From positions 1,922,001 to 1,986,000 of the forward strand of contig NZ_CP035686.1 of the NCBI RefSeq assembly GCF_009665255.1: 64,000 nt of DNA, in the 5' to 3' direction. The translations under genes and the position numbers were made by a program. Origin of the DNA: Vibrio metoecus (lineage in GTDB: Bacteria > Pseudomonadota > Gammaproteobacteria > Enterobacterales > Vibrionaceae). Positions 1 through 8,330 of the stretch are shown piece after piece (the stretch's first letter is position 1; each line of letters begins with the position of its first letter). The notes under the pieces were generated by a model. That model saw only the letters and a program-made list of their open reading frames with translations. It had not been told where the DNA came from and searched no databases.

Positions 1-1
1 C

Positions 2-430
2 TTAGAAAGTGACTTTACAGCCTTGGAAATTGGCAAAGGCCGCTTAATGCGTGAAAACACCGCCAACACTGGTGAAAAAGTCGCGATTTTGAGTTTCGGT
101 ACTCTGCTACCTAACGCTTTAGAAGCGGCAGAGAAACTCAATGCGACCGTGGCCGATATGCGCTTTGTGAAACCACTGGATGAAACGCTCATCAAGCAAC
201 TCGCCCAAACTCATGATGTACTGGTGACATTGGAAGAAAACGCGATTGCCGGTGGTGCGGGTGCGGGTGTGATTGAGTTTATGATGAAAGAGAAACTCAT
301 TAAGCCAGTCCTCAATCTGGGGCTACCTGATCAATTTATTGTGCAAGGCACTCAAGAAGAGATGCATGCAGAGCTTGGGTTAGATGCGGCAGGTATCGAG
401 TGTGCTATCCGCAACTATCTGGCCAAATAG
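2..430 (+). CDS. dxs: 1-deoxy-D-xylulose-5-phosphate synthase, C-terminal part
   Basis: Only the last ~142 codons are present; the reading frame is open to the left edge, so the gene starts outside the window. The protein makes 1-deoxy-D-xylulose 5-phosphate from pyruvate and glyceraldehyde 3-phosphate, the first step of the MEP isoprenoid pathway. Visible is the transketolase C-terminal domain, with [20 protein letters not shown], the segment [16 protein letters not shown] and a final [23 protein letters not shown], all typical of Dxs. A terminator follows about 50 bases after the stop. Confidence 0.95.
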   Translation, partial: LESDFTALEIGKGRLMRENTANTGEKVAILSFGTLLPNALEAAEKLNATVADMRFVKPLDETLIKQLAQTHDVLVTLEENAIAGGAGAGVIEFMMKEKLIKPVLNLGLPDQFIVQGTQEEMHAELGLDAAGIECAIRNYLAK

Positions 431-479
431 CACTTTCCATCAGCCGCTTTAAGCCGCTTAGGTAGAAATCAGAACGAGA

Positions 480-507
480 AAAAGCCTTCGTAATGAAGGC
501 TTTTTTA
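480..507. terminator. Bidirectional terminator between dxs and truC
   Basis: An AAAGCCTTC/GAAGGCTTT stem with a TAAT-containing loop has a T-run on the plus side and an A-run on the other. It can end both dxs (plus) and truC (minus), which converge here. Confidence 0.85.
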
Positions 508-528
508 TTGGGCTGATTGAGAAAATCA

Positions 529-1263
529 TCAAGCGTTGATTAACAGCGACTCTTGCCAACCAAACTCACTAAGCAAGCCTTGCCACACTTCATCTAGTCC
601 AGCGCGAATCACTAACGGTTGCTGAGTATAAGGATGAATAAAACGTAACTCGCTGGCATGCAGCATCAAGCGTTGCGCGGAAAAGTGTTCACGAAACAGT
701 CGGTTATGAACTCCATCGCCATGGGTGGTATCACCCACAATCGGGTGACGCAGATGCGCCATATGACGACGCAGCTGATGTTTACGCCCAGTCTTAGGTT
801 GCATCTCCATCAAGCAGTAACGCGTCGTGGCAAACTTTCCAGTCGAAATGGGCAGTTCCACTTTGGCCAGCGGGCGATAAGCCGTAATCGCCGACTGCGC
901 TTCTTTATCTTGCTTGGCAAACTTATCGGCGATTTTGTCCAGCTCCTCTTTGAGTGGGTAATCGAGCACATCCGCTTCTTCAATCCAGCCGCGCACAATC
1001 GCGTGATAGGTTTTCTCCATTTCATGATTGGCGAACATCGGCATCACTTCAGAAGCGATTTGGCTAGAGAGCGCAAACACCAACACGCCAGATGTCGGGC
1101 GATCCAAACGATGCAAGGGAAAAACGTGCTGACCAATTTGATCGCGCAGGGTTTGCATCACAAACTGGGTTTCATGTTTGTCTAACCATGAACGATGTAC
1201 CAACATGCCTGCGGGTTTATTGACCGCCACCAAATATTCATCTTGATAAACAATCTCTAACAT
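529..1263 (-). CDS. truC: tRNA pseudouridine(65) synthase TruC
   Basis: 244-residue RluA-family pseudouridine synthase expected to isomerise U65 in some tRNAs. The RluA catalytic motif HRLDRPTSG lies at residues 51-59, with the catalytic Asp at 54. The N-terminus (VYQDEYLVAVNKPAGMLVHR) and the later GRKHQLRRHMAHLRHPIVGD are family typical. Its ATG follows the yqcC stop directly (TAG-ATG), so the two are co-transcribed and probably translationally coupled, the same pair as in E. coli. Another RluA subfamily is possible, but length and yqcC linkage favour TruC. Confidence 0.9.
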   Translation of the reverse strand: MLEIVYQDEYLVAVNKPAGMLVHRSWLDKHETQFVMQTLRDQIGQHVFPLHRLDRPTSGVLVFALSSQIASEVMPMFANHEMEKTYHAIVRGWIEEADVLDYPLKEELDKIADKFAKQDKEAQSAITAYRPLAKVELPISTGKFATTRYCLMEMQPKTGRKHQLRRHMAHLRHPIVGDTTHGDGVHNRLFREHFSAQRLMLHASELRFIHPYTQQPLVIRAGLDEVWQGLLSEFGWQESLLINA

Positions 1264-1575
1264 CTATTGGCACGCCTTGTCGATTTGCAGGATCACCGTG
1301 ATTACTGCTTGGTGATGGGGTTGTGTTTTCCACACTTCAGAAAAATAAGGCTCCAACGCAAAACCACGCGGTACCGTATTTTGGGCGATCGCCTGTTTCA
1401 TCTTGGGCAGAAAAATCCACTGCAGCCACTCATGGGGTAAAAGAGTATCTACCGCAAACGGCTCTTGGCTCGCGAGCGCGTTCGGTGTTGGAGGCGTTGC
1501 TTGCCACAATTGCGCAGCACGCAATGTAGACTCTAATTCATCGAGTAACTTCACCAATGTGGAGTTGAACAGCAT
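1264..1575 (-). CDS. yqcC: YqcC family protein
   Basis: 103 residues of the small YqcC family (DUF446), found next to truC in Gammaproteobacteria; biochemical role unknown. Diagnostic stretches are LWQATPPTPNALASQEPFAV near residue 23 and PHEWLQWIFLPKMKQAI near residue 47. It is the first gene of the yqcC-truC operon, with zero bases between its stop and the truC start. No membrane segment or signal peptide is visible, so it is probably cytosolic. Confidence 0.88.
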   Translation of the reverse strand: MLFNSTLVKLLDELESTLRAAQLWQATPPTPNALASQEPFAVDTLLPHEWLQWIFLPKMKQAIAQNTVPRGFALEPYFSEVWKTQPHHQAVITVILQIDKACQ

Positions 1576-1663
1576 AATTCGTCCGGTTTATTTCTACGTT
1601 GACCTTGAAAAAGTGCCATAGAGTACCATTTATTGGAGAAAGAAAGTTAGGATCAATTTCCGC

Positions 1664-2701
1664 ATGGATACCATTCATACCCTTACGGCTCTGCTGCAAA
1701 ATAGCGGCTGCCAGTACCAAATTTTTGATCTCGGGCGTCGCGTGCAACCGATGGATAGCCGCCAATTTGCTCAAGTAGAATTAGGCCAGCAAGCCTACCC
1801 TTTCCCAGTACAGCGCCATGCGCAATTCGCTATCGCTTATTGGAATGAGCAGCATCAGCCTTGGATCTGGATGCTGAAATTTGCTTTGGATGAACGTGGC
1901 CTATTGCAACAAGCCGATGTGGGGCAATTTATTCAATATCTGCTCGAAGCGATGGGCAGCCGACTCAATCAATCGTTGACTGAAGAACAGCAACAGAAGC
2001 TTGCGAGCAATCCCTATACTTTCAAACCCAGTGAAGACAAACTCGCGATGCTGCATAGCCAGATCCGCGCACAGCTTGGCCTATCATGCAGCCAATATTA
2101 CGAACATGCTCAGCACTATTTCTCTGGAGGCTTGGGCTGGGACAAGTGGCACACCGTAGGATTACAAGGTATTACCGATATTTGTGCCCGTTTAGAGCAA
2201 GAGCAAAATGGCGTATTGCTCCGTAAAGCCCTGACTCATTTACCCGCGCAACCACTCTACGCTGTGCTCGGGGCATTAGAGCATGTCACCTTACCGGAAA
2301 AACTCGCGGAACGCTTAAGTGAACTCGCTCAAGCTGAAGTGAAAGCGAGCGATCCGGATCTGTTTTTACTCGCGGCCTTAGTGCGTGCCTTGGCTGGTGC
2401 GCCTTCAGAGTTACTTGATGCCACTTGTGATGTCATTCTCGCCTCGCCAGCACTTTGCCACCAAGAAGTGTTAATTGCACTTGCGGGACGCAGTTGGATG
2501 AGCTTACAGGATTCAGGACGTGCACAACGTTTCTTGATCCGTTTAGCGCAAACTCAAAATCAAGCGTTATTTAACCAGCTCTTTGCGGATGTGGTTATGT
2601 TACCTGCGCTGCGTGGAGTGATGCTGCCTTTGCTGCATGCTAGCCCCTCACCGGAGTTGGCATACGCACTGGAACAGTTGCAACAGATGACGCGAGGATA
2701 A
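1664..2701 (+). CDS. DUF3549 family protein
   Basis: 345-residue soluble protein that I recognise as a Vibrio/marine gammaproteobacterial DUF3549-type conserved protein of unknown function. It begins MDTIHTLTALLQNSGCQYQIFDLGRRVQPM and is rich in Ala, Leu and Gln, with a helical-repeat look in the C-terminal half (many LLxALxxLA segments). No catalytic motif is evident. It is divergent from yqcC, and the DUF3301 gene follows after 3 bases, so the two form an operon. Confidence 0.75.
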   Translation: MDTIHTLTALLQNSGCQYQIFDLGRRVQPMDSRQFAQVELGQQAYPFPVQRHAQFAIAYWNEQHQPWIWMLKFALDERGLLQQADVGQFIQYLLEAMGSRLNQSLTEEQQQKLASNPYTFKPSEDKLAMLHSQIRAQLGLSCSQYYEHAQHYFSGGLGWDKWHTVGLQGITDICARLEQEQNGVLLRKALTHLPAQPLYAVLGALEHVTLPEKLAERLSELAQAEVKASDPDLFLLAALVRALAGAPSELLDATCDVILASPALCHQEVLIALAGRSWMSLQDSGRAQRFLIRLAQTQNQALFNQLFADVVMLPALRGVMLPLLHASPSPELAYALEQLQQMTRG

Positions 2702-2704
2702 ACC

Positions 2705-3007
2705 ATGATTGGCGATTTACTCTTGATACTGGCGCTCTGTTTTGCCGGATTTCTGTTTTGGCAGCAGCGCCATCAAGCCGAAATCGCTAAACAAGCGATT
2801 CAACGCCACTGCGATCAGCTTGATTTGCAACTGCTCAACGTGGCATTCGGCCAGCATAAAGTGAGAACTCCCTCGGGAAGCTGGCGCTGGCATACGATTT
2901 ATCTGTTTGAGTTTTCATCTCTCGGAGATGATTGTTATCAAGGCAAGTTAGAAATGCAGGGATTTAGAGCGGTACGTTTTGCTCTGCCACCACATCGGAT
3001 GGGGTAG
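2705..3007 (+). CDS. DUF3301 family membrane-anchored protein
   Basis: 100-residue protein with one N-terminal transmembrane segment (GDLLLILALCFAGFLFW, residues 3-19), followed by a basic cytosolic stretch and a small domain containing WRWHTIYLFEFSSLGDDCY. This matches the DUF3301 family of small inner-membrane proteins, function unknown. It sits 3 bases after the DUF3549 gene, as the pair usually does in Vibrio. Its 3' end overlaps the convergent acetyltransferase gene by 44 bases. Confidence 0.75.
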   Translation: MIGDLLLILALCFAGFLFWQQRHQAEIAKQAIQRHCDQLDLQLLNVAFGQHKVRTPSGSWRWHTIYLFEFSSLGDDCYQGKLEMQGFRAVRFALPPHRMG

Positions 3008-3503
3008 CGCATTCTGCCACAGCCATCCATACGAACTGACTACAAGGGCCGTAGAATTCATCGAGGTCCGCGCTGTGTTCAAAGCCTAATTTTTGCAAAA
3101 GAGTACGCGCGGCGTCATGTTGAGCCTTAATTGTGGCAACCACGAGCTGCAAGCTGAAACGCTGGCAAATAATGGGAAAGAAAGCATTTAATGCTTCACT
3201 AGCCAATCCCTGCCCCCAATACGCTTTATCAAATAAGAAGCCAAGTTCTGCGCGCCCTTCACTTTCAAATTCGATAAACACATGCCCCATATACTCGCGG
3301 TTATAGTTATCGAGCACCGCCATGGCGTACAAAGAAGCATCGTGCAACACCCGTTGGAACAGCTGCTTTGCCGCGGCTACTGTAGTTGGCCCATTCATCT
3401 GAGCACGGTTTTTAGCACAATAATTCAGCACCAAAAAATCAGACTCTAGCGCCTCGGTGTAAGGGATAAGTAGCGTTCTGCGCGTCGCGATGGTCACGGA
3501 CAT
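2964..3503 (-). CDS. GNAT family N-acetyltransferase, RimJ/RimL-like
   Basis: 179-residue GNAT enzyme transferring acetyl groups from acetyl-CoA; substrate unknown. It starts ATRRTLLIPY, as RimJ-like proteins do. The acetyl-CoA loop region is ELGFLFDKAYWGQGLASEAL (residues ~88-107), and LLQKLGFEHS near residue 137 is the usual C-terminal GNAT motif. Its start lies about 30 bases downstream of a minus-strand terminator, so leader attenuation is possible. The convergent overlap with the DUF3301 gene means the two 3' ends share sequence. Confidence 0.82.
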   Translation of the reverse strand: MSVTIATRRTLLIPYTEALESDFLVLNYCAKNRAQMNGPTTVAAAKQLFQRVLHDASLYAMAVLDNYNREYMGHVFIEFESEGRAELGFLFDKAYWGQGLASEALNAFFPIICQRFSLQLVVATIKAQHDAARTLLQKLGFEHSADLDEFYGPCSQFVWMAVAECATPSDVVAEQNVPL

Positions 3504-3530
3504 TCCTTGTACAGAAGATCAATCAAACGG

Positions 3531-3561
3531 AAAAAGCGCCTTTCCGAAACAGAAAGGCGCT
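3531..3561 (-). terminator. Terminator/attenuator upstream of the acetyltransferase
   Basis: GCGCCTTTCTG/CGGAAAGGCGC hairpin followed by five T residues when read on the minus strand. It lies between the Csr-type RNA terminator and the acetyltransferase start, so it must end some other minus-strand transcript or attenuate the acetyltransferase mRNA. Confidence 0.8.
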
Positions 3562-3700
3562 ATTTATTTCACCTGACCTTGATCAGGTACCTTTCATCCC
3601 AGCAATTGAGAGATGGAAGGTAAAGCCGCTGACGTTGTTATTTTAATGGTGTACCGAACCCGTTATGCGCTCATTTTATTAAGCTTAGTGCGCGCGGGCT
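3562..3700 (-). ncRNA. Candidate structured leader or small RNA, unassigned
   Basis: On the minus strand this ~140-base stretch can form at least two hairpins, TACCTTCCATC/GATGAAAGGTA and CCTGATCAAGGTCAGG, directly before the terminator at 3531-3561. No ORF of note covers it. A ligand-binding leader for the acetyltransferase gene or an independent small RNA are both possible. I do not recognise the family, and the promoter is not clear. Confidence 0.4.
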
Positions 3701-3777
3701 CTATAGCCTGAAATATTCAAGCACAGTGACAAATTGGCAATGGTTATTTCAGTTGCGAGAGATAATAAGATTAAGGA

Positions 3778-3804
3778 AAGCCCCGACACAGTATGTCGGG
3801 GCTT
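3778..3804 (-). terminator. Terminator of the CsrB-family RNA
   Basis: Nine-base-pair GC-rich stem GCCCCGACA with loop TACTG on the minus strand, followed by a short T-rich tail (TTTCCTT). Confidence 0.8.
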
Positions 3805-4141
3805 AATCTTACTCGCAGCATCCAGCTACTTAAGCGTGCTCCATGCATCATCCTTAACTCGCTGATCCTTTCAGCGAACTCCGAGCATCGCCGTCCTAGC
3901 GGTGTCCTATTCTTCCTGATGCTAAATTATCCTATTCAGCGATCATCACTTGTTCCTTGAGCGGTGTCCTTGCCATCATCCTGATGGTGTTCCCTCTCAC
4001 ATCCTTAGAGTGTCCTAGTCTTCCTTGCAGCTCACGTCGCTGTGGGCTAACGCATTCCTTATGCGTGTCCGGCTTCCTGCTTGTGGTCATCCTCACCACT
4101 TCTCATCCTGAGAATCACAGTTCCTAGGTCATTTCCTTCGA
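3778..4141 (-). ncRNA. CsrB-family regulatory RNA (CsrA sponge)
   Basis: On the minus strand I count about 23 GGA triplets in ~320 nt, some 18 of them AGGA, many in hairpin loops such as ACGCATAAGGAATGCGT. This is the hallmark of the CsrB/CsrC/CsrD RNAs, which titrate the translational regulator CsrA. It ends in a GCCCCGACA/TGTCGGGGC hairpin at 3778-3804. The 5' end is inferred at about 4141, after a TAAATTAT-like -10, with the RNA beginning near CGAAGGAAATG. A perfect VarA/GacA box lies ~160 bases upstream. V. cholerae has three such RNAs, and I cannot say which this is. Confidence 0.88.
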
Positions 4142-4300
4142 CAAGAGATAATTTACCCGTTTTGCTTTTTCGTACAAGCCACTAAGAGAATTCAGATAGA
4201 ACAGAGCAGATTAAGAATATAAAATATCTTTAAATTTCAAAATGATAAATCGATTACATCGTTATTCCCGCATCAATTCACTGCCTTGGCTTACACAAGA

Positions 4301-4318
4301 TGTAAGCGATCTCTTACA
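4301..4318. promoter_or_regulatory. VarA/GacA-type upstream activating box
   Basis: TGTAAGCGATCTCTTACA is an exact match to the GacA/UvrY/VarA consensus TGTAAG-N6-CTTACA. It lies about 160 bases upstream of the inferred start of the minus-strand CsrB-family RNA, a usual distance for these boxes. A second outward-facing arrangement, CTTACA-CAAGA-TGTAAG, overlaps its left side at 4290-4306. By analogy, VarS/VarA would switch this RNA on. Confidence 0.85.
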
Positions 4319-4386
4319 AACCATTGCCCCTTTTGCTCGTGAGACTTTCTCAGTAAGATGGCGACAAACCCGAAAAAGGAACGATT

Positions 4387-4686
4387 ATGCTGACCAAAGA
4401 CGTATCTCAAGAGCTAGAAGAGATCCTCAATAGCCTCAGCCAGCAAGGCAAAGAGCCTAGCGTCGCGCTAGTCAAAGCTCGCTTAAAAACGCCTGTACCT
4501 ATGCCTGCGATTATTGCCACCATTAAAAGCTGGAAAAGCACTCAGCGTATCCCTAAGGTGGAAGTCGCCACCGCCAATACCAGCAACCACCTTGAGCAAC
4601 GCATTGAAATGTTAGAACAAACAATTTTACAGCTCACAGCACGTATTGAAGCACTCGAAACCACGACTAAAGGAACTCAACGATGA
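4387..4686 (+). CDS. Small conserved protein with C-terminal coiled coil
   Basis: 99 residues, RBS AAGGAA 7 bases before the ATG. The N-terminal part ([20 protein letters not shown]) looks like a short helical, possibly DNA-binding, domain similar in layout to KfrA N-terminal domains. Residues ~68-92 ([20 protein letters not shown]) are a clear leucine-zipper-like coiled coil. The stop overlaps the start of the next gene (ATGA), so the two are co-expressed. I do not recognise a specific function; the DNA-binding idea is inference. Confidence 0.7.
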   Translation: MLTKDVSQELEEILNSLSQQGKEPSVALVKARLKTPVPMPAIIATIKSWKSTQRIPKVEVATANTSNHLEQRIEMLEQTILQLTARIEALETTTKGTQR

Positions 4687-5132
4687 AAATTTGGGTCGAT
4701 GCCGATGCGTGTCCGAAAGTGATCCGTGAAACGCTGATCCGCGCCGCTGAACGCACTGGTGTGGTGTGTACCTTTGTGGCGAACCACTTAATCCCACTCC
4801 CCAAACGCGACAACATTCGCGCGCTGCAAGTCTCTTCTGGGTTTGATATTGCCGATAACGAAATCGTAAGACGCACTGAAGTGGGTGATTTAGTGATCAC
4901 CGCGGATATTCCTCTTGCCGATGAAGTGATCAGCAAAGGCGGTTTAGCATTGAATCCCCGTGGAGAGCTCTACACCAAAGAGACCATCAAAGCGCGCCTG
5001 AATATTCGCGATTTTATGGATACCATGCGCGCCAGCGGTATTCAAACTGGTGGCCCTGCCGCGCTTTCGCAGACCGAACGCCGAGAATTTGCCAATCATC
5101 TGGATCGGATTTTGGCTAAGCGATCCGCTTAA
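4683..5132 (+). CDS. YaiI/YqxD family protein (UPF0178)
   Basis: 149 residues beginning [20 protein letters not shown], the diagnostic N-terminus of the YaiI/YqxD family, which has a PIN-like fold with conserved acidic residues (D6, D8). The C-terminal [20 protein letters not shown] is also typical. A nuclease activity has been suggested for the fold, but the physiological role is unknown. It is translationally coupled to the upstream coiled-coil gene and followed by a strong terminator. Confidence 0.9.
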   Translation: MKIWVDADACPKVIRETLIRAAERTGVVCTFVANHLIPLPKRDNIRALQVSSGFDIADNEIVRRTEVGDLVITADIPLADEVISKGGLALNPRGELYTKETIKARLNIRDFMDTMRASGIQTGGPAALSQTERREFANHLDRILAKRSA

Positions 5133-5161
5133 TTCCTCCACAGCCCGAAACCATGCGCGAT

Positions 5162-5192
5162 AAAAAAAGCCTGCGATATTCGCAGGCTTTTT
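5162..5192. terminator. Bidirectional terminator
   Basis: AGCCTGCG/CGCAGGCT hairpin flanked by A7 and T5, between the convergent YaiI-type gene and the AbgT transporter gene. Confidence 0.88.
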
Positions 5193-5209
5193 CGTATTCA
5201 GAGAAAACT

Positions 5210-6796
5210 CTATGGTGTGTAGTACGTGGCTGCGCCAGGGCCAACCGGCAGACCTAACACAAATACCCACACGTAGAACAGTAAGCTCCAACCCACCATA
5301 AACACCACTGAATATGGCAACATGGTTGCGATCAGTGTACCGATACCGAGGTTTTTCATATAGCGGGTAGCTACCGCTAAAATTAAACCGAAATAGCTCA
5401 TCATCGGGGTGATAATGTTAGTGACCGAGTCACCGATACGATAGGCCGCTTGGATCACCTCAGGGGCATAGCCCACCAGCATCAGCATAGGGACGAAAAT
5501 TGGCGCGGTGACTGCCCATTGCGCAGAGGCAGAGCCAATCATCAGGTTGATGTAACCACACATCAAAATGAAGGCGAAGAACAGCATTGGGCCAGTCAGT
5601 CCGATGTCTTTCAGGAAATCGGCGCCTAATACCGCCAGCACTTGGCCAAACTTAGTCCAGTTAAAGAAAGCCACAAACTGTGCTGCAAAGAAGACCAGTA
5701 CAATGTACACGCCCATTGAAGACATGGATTTGGACATAGCGTTGATCACATCACGATCGGTTTTCATCGTACCTACCACACGGCCATACACATAACCTGG
5801 GATAGCAAAAAACACGAAAATAAATGCGACGATACTCTTTAAGAAAGGCGAACCGGAAACTTGACCATCTGCACCACGCAAAATGCCATCGGTAGGTACA
5901 ATCGTCCAAGCCAGCAGACCGCTCACAACCAATATCGCAATACCGGCATAAGCTAATGCTTTTTTTTCAAGTGACGTTAAAACGCCCATTTTGTCTTGGC
6001 TGAGATCGTCACTGGCTTCTGCCACATCGTATTTACCCAGTTTTGGCTCAACGATTTTTTCAGTAACGAAAGCACCTAAAATTGCAATCACAAAGGTAGA
6101 TGCAGCCATAAAGTACCAGTTGACTTCAGGACCAACACTATAGGTTGGGTCAATCATACGAGCAGCAGTTTCAGTAATGCCCGATAGTAGCGGATCCACC
6201 GTACCAATCAGCAAGTTCGCCGAGTAACCACCGGAAACACCCGCAAACGCAGCAGCCAGACCCGCTAATGGGTGACGTCCTAACGAATGGAACAACATCG
6301 CAGCCAGTGGAATGAGTACGACGTAGCCTAATTCAGACGCGGTGTTAGAGATAATACCGGCAAACACGACCGTGAAGGTGACCATGCGCTGTGAAGCGCC
6401 CATCACCAGACCACGCATCGCTGCGGAGAGCAAACCAGAGTGCTCAGCAATCGCCACACCCAGCATAGCGACCAATACGGTGCCTAACGGCGCAAAGCCA
6501 ACAAAGTTCTTCACTAAGTTGGTTACGATCAGCTCTAATCCATCGGCATTGAGTAAGCTGACAACGTAGATCATGCCATCTGCAGAGCGGCCTTTCGCGC
6601 CTTCCGGACGCGGGTCAACCACCGAAAGTTCGAAGTATCCTGCGATACCCGAAGCAACCAGTAGTACAACACAGAAAATGGCAAATAAAGTGATGGGATG
6701 GGGTAATAGATTCCCCAAATATTCGACACCATCAAGAAAACGGGTGATTAAAGGTTTCTTTGGTGCATTTTGATTTATTGAAGCAGATGAACTCAT
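5210..6796 (-). CDS. AbgT family transporter
   Basis: 528 residues from the ATG at 6796, chosen because AAGGAGGG sits just upstream; an in-frame ATG 14 codons earlier lacks such a site. It is a multi-pass inner-membrane protein of the AbgT family, whose members import p-aminobenzoyl-glutamate or export sulfonamides. Family features are the N-terminal FLDGVEYLGNLLPHPITLF, the ISNTASELGYVVLIPLAAML region, AGVSGGYSANLLIGTVDPLLSG, and RIGDSVTNIITPMMSYFGLI near the C-terminus. A paralogue lies at 18364-19923. The real substrate here cannot be read from sequence. Confidence 0.88.
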   Translation of the reverse strand: MSSSASINQNAPKKPLITRFLDGVEYLGNLLPHPITLFAIFCVVLLVASGIAGYFELSVVDPRPEGAKGRSADGMIYVVSLLNADGLELIVTNLVKNFVGFAPLGTVLVAMLGVAIAEHSGLLSAAMRGLVMGASQRMVTFTVVFAGIISNTASELGYVVLIPLAAMLFHSLGRHPLAGLAAAFAGVSGGYSANLLIGTVDPLLSGITETAARMIDPTYSVGPEVNWYFMAASTFVIAILGAFVTEKIVEPKLGKYDVAEASDDLSQDKMGVLTSLEKKALAYAGIAILVVSGLLAWTIVPTDGILRGADGQVSGSPFLKSIVAFIFVFFAIPGYVYGRVVGTMKTDRDVINAMSKSMSSMGVYIVLVFFAAQFVAFFNWTKFGQVLAVLGADFLKDIGLTGPMLFFAFILMCGYINLMIGSASAQWAVTAPIFVPMLMLVGYAPEVIQAAYRIGDSVTNIITPMMSYFGLILAVATRYMKNLGIGTLIATMLPYSVVFMVGWSLLFYVWVFVLGLPVGPGAATYYTP

Positions 6797-7019
6797 CTGT
6801 TCCCTCCTTGTCTTGATTCCTATGCATTTGTGACACAAATGTCAAAAGCGCGCGCAGAGTACTCGACGAGAAAGGTAAATTAAAAAGCAAAGATGTTACA
6901 AAATCTGTCTAATCGAACAATATTTATCCAAAACTTAAAAAATAACCAGATGATCATATCAATGAACAAGCATCTGGTTAGAAAAATATCTCGCTACGAA
7001 TCGTTTATCCAACAATCAA

Positions 7020-7145
7020 TTAACGCTGAACTGCTTTAAAACGAGGGTTAGATTTGCAGATCACATACAAACGGCCACGGCGTTTGACGATTTGGCAATC
7101 TGGATGACGATTTTTTGCGCTTTTTAGTGAACTGAGTACTTTCAT
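7020..7145 (-). CDS. rpmJ2: 50S ribosomal protein L36, zinc-free paralogue
   Basis: 41 residues: starts [20 protein letters not shown] and ends [12 protein letters not shown]. Compared with the zinc-binding L36, the first Cys of the CxxC pair and the His ligand are missing (A/F in their places), so this is the C-minus form made under zinc starvation. The ATG overlaps the rpmE2 stop (ATGA), so both come from one message behind the Zur-like site at 7422-7435. Confidence 0.93.
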   Translation of the reverse strand: MKVLSSLKSAKNRHPDCQIVKRRGRLYVICKSNPRFKAVQR

Positions 7146-7399
7146 TTGGGTTCCTTAGCAAACTGGCCAAAACGGCGAGTAAAGTTAGCAACGCGGCCTT
7201 CTTTCTGTACCACGCGCTGTTTACCGGTATAAAACGGATGAGACTCTGAAGAAACTTCAACAGTGATATAGGGATAGGTTTTACCTTCCCACTCAATGGT
7301 GCGATCGGTTTGCAAAGTAGAACCAACCACAAAGTAGTGATCAACGCTCGTATCGTGGAACACCACTTTACGATAGTCAGGATGAATGCCTGCTTTCAT
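7142..7399 (-). CDS. rpmE2: 50S ribosomal protein L31 type B, zinc-free
   Basis: 85 residues from the ATG at 7399 ([20 protein letters not shown]), the usual start of type B L31; a longer in-frame start six codons upstream is unlikely. It lacks the four-Cys zinc site of L31 type A and is expected to replace it when zinc is scarce. SHPFYTGKQ and the basic tail are typical. It is first in a two-gene operon with rpmJ2, and a 14-base perfect palindrome of Zur type covers the promoter. Confidence 0.95.
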   Translation of the reverse strand: MKAGIHPDYRKVVFHDTSVDHYFVVGSTLQTDRTIEWEGKTYPYITVEVSSESHPFYTGKQRVVQKEGRVANFTRRFGQFAKEPK

Positions 7400-7421
7400 C
7401 TTAAAACTTAACCTCAATTGT

Positions 7422-7435
7422 TATGTTATAACATA
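7422..7435. promoter_or_regulatory. Zur-type operator of rpmE2-rpmJ2
   Basis: TATGTTATAACATA is a perfect 14-base palindrome matching the core of gammaproteobacterial Zur boxes (ATGTTATAACAT), 23 bases upstream of rpmE2. It predicts zinc-repressed expression. trmO starts ~100 bases away on the other strand and might also be affected. Confidence 0.8.
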
Positions 7436-7532
7436 TTAATTAATAATTATTCTCAAGGTGATTTGCAAGCGATTTTTACGCCGAGCTATGCTATTTTTGC
7501 GCTCTCAATACCCATGCTCACAGATAGAAAAC

Positions 7533-8228
7533 ATGTATCCCATTGAACCTGTTGCCATTATTGAAAGTCCGTACCAAGAGAAATTTGCGGTACCACGACA
7601 GCCTCGTTTAGTGCCGAGCGCCACTGCTCGAATCAAACTGTTGGGGGAATGTAACTGTGCAGAGGCCATTCGCGGTATTGAGCAATTTAGCCATGTCTGG
7701 CTGCTATTTTTGTTCGACCAAAACCTCGCCGCAGGTTGGAAACCCACCGTGCGCCCACCTCGTCTCGGTGGGAATGAACGAGTGGGTGTTTTCGCTTCAC
7801 GTGCCACCTTTCGGCCTAATGGCATCGGCATGTCCGCGGTTGAATTGCGTGGTGTGAGCAAAGAGGGCGATCAATATTATCTCGAACTCGGTAGCGTCGA
7901 CTTGGTCAATGGCACACCGATCATTGATATCAAGCCTTATATCCCCTACTCCGATTCCATTACCGACGCGCAAGGTGGCTATGCCGAGCAAGAGCCACAA
8001 CGCATGGCGGTTACCTTCAGTGATGCCGCGCTGCAAATACTCAAAACACATCCTGAAGGTGAAATTCGTAGTGCGGTGATCAGCGAAGTGTTAGCGCAAG
8101 ATCCGCGCCCGGCTTACAAAAAAAACCGCGCTGACGACAAGCTGTATGCGGTGAATTTGTACGATTGGAACGTGAAATTTAGCGTTCGCGATGATGCAAT
8201 CGTTGTCAACGCAATTGAACCCTTTTGA
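7533..8228 (+). CDS. trmO: tRNA (t6A37) N6-methyltransferase TrmO
   Basis: 231 residues from the ATG at 7533 (MYPIEPVAIIESPYQEKFAV), which matches the family start; the frame stays open upstream to 7458. This TsaA/YaeB-family enzyme methylates N6 of threonylcarbamoyladenosine at position 37 of tRNAs using SAM. Visible are PRQPRLVPSATARI, the RPPRLGGNERVGVFASRATF stretch, RPNGIGMSAVEL, and the C-terminal DPRPAYKK. The RBS is weak. It is a stand-alone gene before proS. Confidence 0.92.
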   Translation: MYPIEPVAIIESPYQEKFAVPRQPRLVPSATARIKLLGECNCAEAIRGIEQFSHVWLLFLFDQNLAAGWKPTVRPPRLGGNERVGVFASRATFRPNGIGMSAVELRGVSKEGDQYYLELGSVDLVNGTPIIDIKPYIPYSDSITDAQGGYAEQEPQRMAVTFSDAALQILKTHPEGEIRSAVISEVLAQDPRPAYKKNRADDKLYAVNLYDWNVKFSVRDDAIVVNAIEPF

Positions 8229-8330
8229 CAAAACCATTTGGCTGATATTATTAGCGCCCAAATTCGCTTTATAACGTTACTCCTATAAATAAAGCGATCC
8301 CTTAAACTTTGATAAAACGGATACCATAGA

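Noticed and set aside
3562..3620. TPP-like riboswitch because of ACCTGATC
   Set aside because: The CUGAGA element and the other TPP helices are missing; the resemblance is only to one short segment.
4242..4433. 63-residue plus-strand ORF in front of the small coiled-coil gene
   Set aside because: No RBS, Arg-rich tail in a shifted frame into the next gene, and it contains the VarA box. Likely non-coding.
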